NCBI GenBank assembly: GCA_009801015.1
Contig: VHZZ01010534.1
Coordinates: forward strand, 9,171-43,926
Direction of reading: 5' to 3'
DNA length: 34,756 nt
DNA from: Silene noctiflora
Taxonomy: Eukaryota > Streptophyta > Magnoliopsida > Caryophyllales > Caryophyllaceae
Shown piece after piece: positions 1 through 34,756 of the stretch. Below the pieces are notes generated by a model. The model saw nothing but the letters and a program-made list of their open reading frames with translations. It searched no databases and was not told the DNA's origin. Numbering within the stretch: position 1 is the stretch's first letter; every line of letters begins with the position of its first letter. A program made the translations under genes and the position numbers.

Positions 1-365
1 AGCCTTAACACACCCTTAATCATCCGGTTAAATGCTTTGTTTGTGGAATCTTTGAGGAATCCTAAGTGTATTTTTCCACATCCAATCTTGGATTATTTCG
101 TGGGCTTCATTTAACCAAATCTTTACACTTTGCCATATACTTGCATTTTGAGCCTTTTCTCCATCAAATGATCATTTCTTCCATGACTTGAGCTTGCATG
201 GCCATGCATAATCTAATAAAAGCTACATTTCCTACAAAACACGTTAAACGTGTGCAAAACAACTAGAACACGATATTAGCTCAAGTAAACACTAATAATA
301 GTGCAAATAGCATATAAAACCGAGCTAAAATATGGGGTAAAATCGTATATAAATTAGACTTATCA
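1..365 (-). mobile_element. LTR-retrotransposon end, minus orientation (fossil, partial)
   Basis: Read on the minus strand, the segment begins TGATAAGTCTAATTTATA at 365 and runs out of the window at position 1. A TGATA start is typical of plant LTRs, and the AT-rich text after it looks like plant Ty3/gypsy LTR sequence. The other end lies outside the window, so neither a partner LTR nor a target duplication can be checked. Family and boundary are inferred from the terminal motif and from general resemblance, so confidence is low. Confidence 0.35.
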
Positions 366-2347
366 CCCTTCTTACCCATTTACCTCACCTTACGTTCATA
401 TGTAAGTCCTCGACATGTGTTTTGGACCTCGTTGGTTGGAGTGTATGTGTACGGTTACTAGAGAAATCTATCATGTTAGATTGTATGCATGCTTTTATAG
501 GTCGTAGTTAAGTGAGTGACTATTTTCCTTCTCTCTTACAAAATTTGTGCTCACCTTGTGCTTAAATGAGAGATGAGTGACCCGTGAGAGTCCGACATGG
601 ATGGTCTTTCAAGGTCGATGGTTTGGTAGTTTTTGGTCATTAGTTTAACTCGTTTGCATTTGAATTTTCGTGCTTAGCTTTGGAATTTATTCCTTAGCAA
701 GGGTGTTACTATTGCATTAAATTGGTTTGACGAGTTTCTTTTGTATAGCTAGCTCTGAGTTGTATATCACTCCACTAGTCTCCCTTCTTTGTATTGTGTC
801 TATTGCTTGCTTAGGGCACAAGCAAGGGTTTGGTTTGAGGAGGTTTAATGTGCGTCGTTTGTATGCATTTATTCGCATGTTTGGCACGCATTTCTATAAG
901 CTTATTTGATCATTTCATTCTATTTCCTCCCATATTTGGTACTTTGGGTGTATTTCATGTCCTTTGCAGATTTGGGAAGCATCTATGCAAGTAAGAAGCC
1001 AATACCATTCAACAAATGAATTTTGGAAGCGTTTAAGAAGAAGTTTGTACAGGCTGTCTATAGACAAGCATTCCTTGTCGATAGACAAGTCTGTTTTGTC
1101 GATCAACCACAAGTCCCCATATGTCGATAAACACCCTTATTTGACTCGGGAAGACATTTGAAGAAAGCTTCACCCTTGTCGATAGACCAAACCTGCTTTG
1201 TCGATAGACTAAGATCTTTGCTGATCGACCACCACTGCCATATGTCGATTGACATAGTCATTCGACACAAGGTTGCTACTTTGAAGCTTTTGATGATTGT
1301 CGATAGACTATCTTCTCTATGTCGATCGACCTTATACTGTATGTCGATCGACCATGCCTCATTGTCGATCGACTTAGTACACGGATAGACGAAGCTTTGA
1401 CTTAGTTTGTTTTCTTTTGTTTGGGATTTAGGGTAAATGTTTTTGTAATCCTTAATTAGGTTGCACATTTTTTTTATGCAAGGATACGATCGAAACTTTA
1501 GACTACGTAATACTTCTACATACTTTTGAGATCTTGAATTTATTTTCTCTCTTCTTCTTCATTGCTCATACTTTCGGATCGATTATTTTGGTAATTTCAA
1601 TTCCGTTTTTCCTTTTTCGTTCATCTTGTTAAATTTCTAATATTTCCTCTTCTTACTCTTGTTAGTTTAGTTTATGTTAATCATTATCTCTTTTAATTTC
1701 ATTATGCATTCCTCTTTAATTTCATTCGATTTAATTGTTGCACACTTCATTATGAGTAGCTAAATTTCTTTTTCTAGGATTTAGGGGAGCCATGGATTGA
1801 GACGGTTTTAAATGGGTAATTAGATTAGTTGACGTAATTGGTCTATGTTGTTATTTACGACATTAAATTGTGATTAATTAGTTAAGTCGACGTAATTGAT
1901 TAATTGAATTAGTAAACCCCGACCTAAGATCGAAAGCTTGGTAAGGGTTTGGCCTGTCATAATCATTAGAGTGTCATAGTAAGTTGCGAGAGCCCGCTAG
2001 AAGCATTCTAGGGCGAATAGCGGACCGAGAGGGCCTTTTCACTGCCTTATAGACCGGTGATTGCGACTAACCTTTGACCCTACCTTTGACCCGTGATGAT
2101 TCATGGTAACCCGATGTCGTAGTTTCTTTCTCTTATATTTCTCTCGATTTTATTTCTTTTTTTGAACCTTTTATTTAATTACATTTAGTTTAATACAAAA
2201 TCAAACAAACCCCCTTTTGTGACCTAGACAGACTTAGATTGACAGGTAGATCACAATTTGCCTCCTTCTGGATACGATCTCGACTTCCCTAACTATATTA
2301 GTTAAAGACCAGTTGGTTATTTTTGATAGGTTGCGACAGCCATATCA
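366..2347 (+). mobile_element. Ty3/gypsy-type LTR region (fossil)
   Basis: The last part, about 2260-2347, has text I associate with the 3' end of plant Ty3/gypsy LTRs (Athila/Tat-like): 'gatacgatctcgacttccc', then 'agttaaagaccagttggtt', then a 'gttgcgacagccatatca' terminus ending in CA. No primer-binding site or gag start follows position 2347, so this is either the downstream LTR of an element lying to the left or a solo LTR. The left boundary is uncertain; I place it where the minus-strand LTR end stops. No coding domain is recognisable. It looks broken and old. Confidence 0.5.
1055..1390 (+). repeat. Array of TGTCGATMGAC-type palindromic motifs
   Basis: About 11-12 copies of a near-palindromic 11-mer (TGTCGATAGAC, TGTCGATCGAC and close variants) sit about 20-50 bp apart. 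They start near 1055, 1076, 1097, 1122, 1177, 1199, 1220, 1243, 1298, 1320, 1342 and 1363. The spacer text differs between copies, so this is a motif array and not a simple tandem repeat. It lies in the LTR region. Binding-site or RNA-structure roles are speculation. Confidence 0.75.
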
Positions 2348-2452
2348 AGAATCTCCAAAGAGGGATTGATAGAAATCAAGGAATGCCCCCGAATGCTAGT
2401 ACATGTACCGCACAATTAGCCCATTTGATCTTCAATCTGCCACACAATATTC
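2348..2452. other. Short intergenic stretch, nothing recognised
   Basis: Sequence between the LTR terminus and the next inverted repeat. There is no primer-binding-site motif, no ORF and no repeat that I recognise. Confidence 0.5.
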
Positions 2453-2586
2453 CAATATCCGTGTTAAACTAAGACGGGTCAAGTATGGTAGATGCGACAA
2501 AGGATGATGCTTAAGGACCAACAAAAGATTTGTCCTATATATGGAACTAGAAGCATTGCCCGTTTTCATCTTAAGACGGATATTGG
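2453..2586. mobile_element. Small MITE-like inverted repeat
   Basis: The left arm 'aatatccgtgttaaactaag' followed by 'acggg' is mirrored on the other strand by 'cccgttttcatcttaag' and 'acggatatt' on the right. The arms are about 25 bp, imperfect, and separated by roughly 80 bp. The size and the 'taagacgga' motif suit a short DNA-transposon derivative. No target duplication could be fixed, so the family is unknown. Confidence 0.4.
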
Positions 2587-3757
2587 GGTCTTAAAAGTGA
2601 CATTATATTTTAAACTAACTATTTTTTCGTTTGCGAAATTGAATGATATGTGTGAGTGATAAAATCTTGAATAGAACAAATAATGGAAAAAGTTCCATGA
2701 GAAAAATATGAGAAATCTTGACCATTATAACAAACTACTTAATCAAAGAGATAATCAACTTAATTAAAATTAGTATAGATCCCAGCCACTGCGCGGTATA
2801 TATAAAAAAATTATTTTTTAGTTTATTATTTAAATTGACACCTTATTAATATTTAATATTTCACTCCATTTTATTTTGATATAAAAAACATTAAAATGGA
2901 AAACTAATCAAAGAGAATTGAGTAAAGTTATGGAATGTGTAGTTTTATGAAAGTACTTTTTTTTTTACCATAAAATTACGGATTTCATTTTATAATTTTC
3001 TGTAATTTTTTTAATGATTTTTTTTGTTACGAACATAATAGTAAGTATGTGTTAATTTATTTTCTAAAGTATTCATTATTGCATTGCGAAAAAATTAACA
3101 AAATATAGTCTATAGTTTAATACTAATTTTATTTTATTATAATGAAAAAAATCAAAATTTTATTTTATTATAATGAAAAAAATCATAATTTTGAATTTAA
3201 TTAAAAGAATAGAGTATAATTATAATTATAATAAGATTATATTTTAGAGAAAAAGATAATATTTTATTAAAATTAAGTTTTAATTGTTTCCCTATTGAGT
3301 TGGATACATTTTGGAGGAAAAATTAAGAGAATTTTTATTCTCTTAGTAGTAAGGGGATGAGAGATCAACTAATAAGTGATCAGTACAAAATTTTGTGCAA
3401 GGTGACGATACGCAAGAAGTTTGCTAAAAATTTCTTTACTGTAACGAACTTCTCATTTATTTAGTCAGGATACTGTGAATCGTAAGAGGATAACTTTAAG
3501 CAAATAAATTTCAGAGTGAGGACTAAAAGAGTTTATACTAATATTTGACACCATTTATTAGTAAATAAAACCATAAGAAGATGATTTTATTTATTTATGA
3601 CATATAAATAAAAAGAAGATTATGAGATCAATTAATGAGAGTGAGGACCACTATTAGAAGGTGAATATTTAGGGAGAAACTTGAGCGGGAAAAATTATAG
3701 TTTTGTTAATCTTTTAGTATATAGAGGATTAGTTTTGCTTATAACCGTTGTGAATTA
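2587..3757. other. AT-rich intergenic region without genes
   Basis: Very AT-rich DNA with no credible ORF or RNA gene. It contains one small tandem repeat (3125-3186) and scattered homopolymers. It separates the LTR relic from the SEC6 upstream region. Confidence 0.6.
3125..3186. repeat. 31-bp tandem repeat, two copies
   Basis: A 31-bp unit beginning 'aattttattttattataatg' and continuing 'aaaaaaatca' occurs twice in succession, at 3125-3155 and 3156-3186, essentially identical. It is a local slippage-type duplication in AT-rich DNA. Confidence 0.75.
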
Positions 3758-3956
3758 GGACTTGTTTGGTTATCCTTTAAATTCATGGGATTTTGAAAAT
3801 CTCATTGATTGCAATATTATAAACTTGTTTGTAATAATGGGAAGTGAAACTTTCTATAAAATTTAAGTTTCTCCATTATGTAGGAAATCACTTCTCTTCC
3901 CCCTAGGTAAGTAGCAATTCCAACATAACTTCCCACATGAAGTCAACCAAACACTT
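3758..3956. mobile_element. Tourist/Harbinger-like MITE
   Basis: The left end reads GGACTTGTTTGGTT. The right end, reverse complemented, reads AAGTGTTTGGTTGACTT. A TTA trinucleotide flanks each side (3755-3757 and 3957-3959), which is the target duplication expected for PIF/Harbinger MITEs. The 199-bp length is close to that of the similar element at 16483-16682. The terminal repeats are imperfect, so it is probably old. Confidence 0.5.
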
Positions 3957-4199
3957 TTAATGCATTAAAGATTGTAAAGATTGCATGTGAGGTTTTGGGT
4001 AGAGTTTTACGTAATTCATTTTCATATTTATCTCCTTCTACAATACTATGATTATTAATATATGTCCTACAAATATACTCCGTATTTAATCACATAGATT
4101 TTTAATTTTTTTTTTTTTTTTTTTTAAATTAAAGTAGTTTGTTAATGTTTGAGACCCTAATATTGCTCTAAAATAATTTATGGAAATGTATTTAAGACG

Positions 4200-4512
4200 T
4201 TAAAATGAACCGAAAGACGGACAAAAGGAGTGGCATGGTGGACCAAATCTGAGTGTGTGTTGTGAGTCTGTGACCGATTGGACAGTTGAGTTGATCATCA
4301 TTCTTCATTCATAGGGACTTGGCGATAAATCAATCAGAGTACCGGCGACTTTTCCATCTGAATCTCCGAGTTAAGGTACTTAGTTCATACCTACATTCTT
4401 CAATCTCATCATTCTCTAATTATTACGCTTGCTTTTCTCATCCATAACCTCCATTTTGTTACTCTTCTTACAATTCCCCAATTTAGAGCTTGATTTCACC
4501 CAAGAGTAAACC
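4200..4512 (+). promoter_or_regulatory. SEC6: SEC6 upstream region and 5' leader
   Basis: DNA just upstream of the SEC6 start codon. No clear TATA box is visible. A stop codon in frame with the ATG lies at 4507-4509, two codons before the start, which supports the ATG at 4513. A plausible leader intron would run from a GT at 4376 (after 'gagttaag') to an AG at 4486 through pyrimidine-rich text, but this is inferred from splice-site resemblance only. The transcription start is probably somewhere around 4250-4330; I cannot fix it. Confidence 0.45.
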
Positions 4513-33592
<29,080 letters not shown>

Positions 33593-33848
33593 GCGACTCC
33601 TTTAATGTTTCTTTTTTTTCCTTGTTTTGATTTTTTCCATCTCTTCCTAGCTTCTCTCCCCTAGAATTTGTATGTGTGTGTATGTGTATGAAGTGTATTA
33701 CCACACCAACGTTTCTCAAACCATTAATTAATTGTTCATATCTACTTAAACAGCAATCCACTATCGGGTGGCTTTGGATTTTGACAGTAAACCCTTATAC
33801 AGTTATACCTAGTTAAATGGTTTATGCTTTTGTTTGGTGATGGGTGGC
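33593..33848 (+). other. SEC6: SEC6 3' UTR region (probable)
   Basis: Pyrimidine-rich text, then 'tgtatgtgtgtgtatgtgta' near 33670, a UGUA-rich stretch of the kind found upstream of plant poly(A) sites. The first AATAAA-like word (ataataaac) is near 33881. The cleavage site is not determined. Confidence 0.45.
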
Positions 33849-33859
33849 AAATTGCACAA

Positions 33860-34099
33860 ATACTATTATACCTTCAGTTGTATAATAAACATTGTTAACC
33901 ACTATGCATTTATCCGAGCTTTCAATTTATTTATTTATTTATTATTATTTTTTGAGCGTGTGAATTTTCAACTTAAACTTTACAGTATAGCTCAAATTCT
34001 TTAAAACAAAACTCGAAAACTTTAGTATAAAATCGAAAACTTTAGTATAAAGCTCGGATTCTAAACCACCAGTACAATTAGTGGTATAACCTATTAATT
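33860..34099. mobile_element. MITE with 11-bp flanking direct repeats
   Basis: AAATTGCACAA occurs at 33849-33859 and 34100-34110. Between them, the left end 'atactattataccttcagtt' and the reverse-complemented right end 'aataggttataccactaatt' form imperfect inverted repeats. Inside, 'cgaaaactttagtataaa' is tandemly repeated. Size and long duplication suggest a Mutator-type MITE, possibly related to the 25177-25555 element by its 'aaaactcgaaaac' interior. Confidence 0.6.
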
Positions 34100-34354
34100 A
34101 AATTGCACAATTTTATGCTGTTTTTTTTGCCAAGGGTCTCTTTTGATAGGAGAATCAAGTTAAAAAGCATTGCATATTTGCGTGCAAAGTTTACTAAAGA
34201 TCTTAAGCATGTTATCTCTTATACCATCTCTCATTGACCCACTCCTAATTTAATATTTTGTTTTTTTTTTTTTTCCATTTTTAACAACTACTCGGTGAAG
34301 TGATTTAACTTACTGAGGAATTTGTGAACTAGATTGGCTTGTACAAGAACAGGC

Positions 34355-34356
<2 letters not shown>

Positions 34357-34416
<60 letters not shown>

Positions 34417-34442
34417 GGAGAGAGAGAGAGAGAGAGAGAGAG
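34357..34442. repeat. Compound microsatellite (AT)n(GA)n
   Basis: About 23 AT units followed directly by about 20 GA units with one interruption (ggg near 34417). Confidence 0.97.
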
Positions 34443-34756
34443 GCGGGTTCCCGTGAGTCTGATTCTTATGGTGAGTTCGTGCTCACAAATCTGGATCGTC
34501 GGATAAACAAAAATCAACGGCGGAGATTAGACCTCATACCATTCAAAAATAATAGAAAAGCCAGCCATTAAACCACGTTTGATTCATCACAATAAAAAAA
34601 ACTTCTCCCTCCAAATTCTCTCTCAATTAAAGAATGTCCAAACACATAACAAAACCCTAAAAAATTGGGGGAAACAGCATTGATTATTCGCAATTTCAAC
34701 GATTACTAATCAATTCATCATTTTATATTTGCTTTCATCAATTATTGCTCAGTCGG
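34443..34756. other. Downstream DNA, unassigned
   Basis: Begins 'gcgggttcccgtgagtctga' and 'aatctggatcgtcgg', text that resembles common plant transposon ends, but no partner end lies in the window. No ORF of note. Confidence 0.4.

Noticed and set aside
1055-1390. CRISPR-like array
   Set aside because: Repeat units are only 11 bp, variable, irregularly spaced and in a plant LTR.
34443-34756. Start of a downstream gene at the right edge
   Set aside because: No start codon with a credible frame or splice pattern is visible before the window ends.

Overview
This is nuclear DNA from a flowering plant. It shows one intron-rich gene with GT/GC...AG splice sites, AT-rich introns, and many plant-type MITEs, tRNA-derived SINEs and LTR relics. 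The repeat vocabulary (for example the 'tactccgtat' motif near 4078 and a SINE ending in 'ggggtaatgttgttgt') reminds me of Caryophyllales such as beet, spinach or quinoa relatives. That is only an impression; the protein alone says 'eudicot'. Two assembly gaps (N) lie at 10115-10464 and 22802-23396.

Layout. Positions 1-2347 are old LTR-retrotransposon sequence: a minus-strand LTR-like end, then a plus-strand Ty3/gypsy-type LTR region with an unusual array of TGTCGATMGAC motifs. Positions 2348-4200 are AT-rich intergenic DNA with small MITE-like repeats. Positions 4513-33592 hold one complete plus-strand gene, the exocyst subunit SEC6. I placed 25 coding exons whose splice phases all agree. 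They give a 2277-nt CDS (758 aa plus stop) with no internal stop, close to my recollection of the Arabidopsis protein (about 750 aa). About 92% of the 29-kb coding span is intron. Positions 33593-34756 hold the 3' UTR, a MITE, a compound (AT)n(GA)n microsatellite and unassigned DNA.

The introns hold most of the remaining structure. They carry three hAT-type elements with 8-bp target duplications (8547-9327, 9939-10588, 30255-32002), a MULE-like foldback element (15126-16226), Stowaway and Tourist MITEs, three copies of one SINE family, a decayed LINE tail, and an LTR/TRIM relic. Two introns (5 and 15) use GC instead of GT donors. A 145-bp segment including the end of exon 15 and its GC donor is tandemly duplicated inside intron 15. 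Intron 3 carries a scrambled, partly inverted copy of exon 3.

I found no second protein-coding gene, no RNA gene apart from the SINEs, no CRISPR array, and no convincing new multi-gene system. The features most worth a second look are the exon-derived rearrangements within SEC6, its GC-AG introns, and the palindromic motif array in the LTR.
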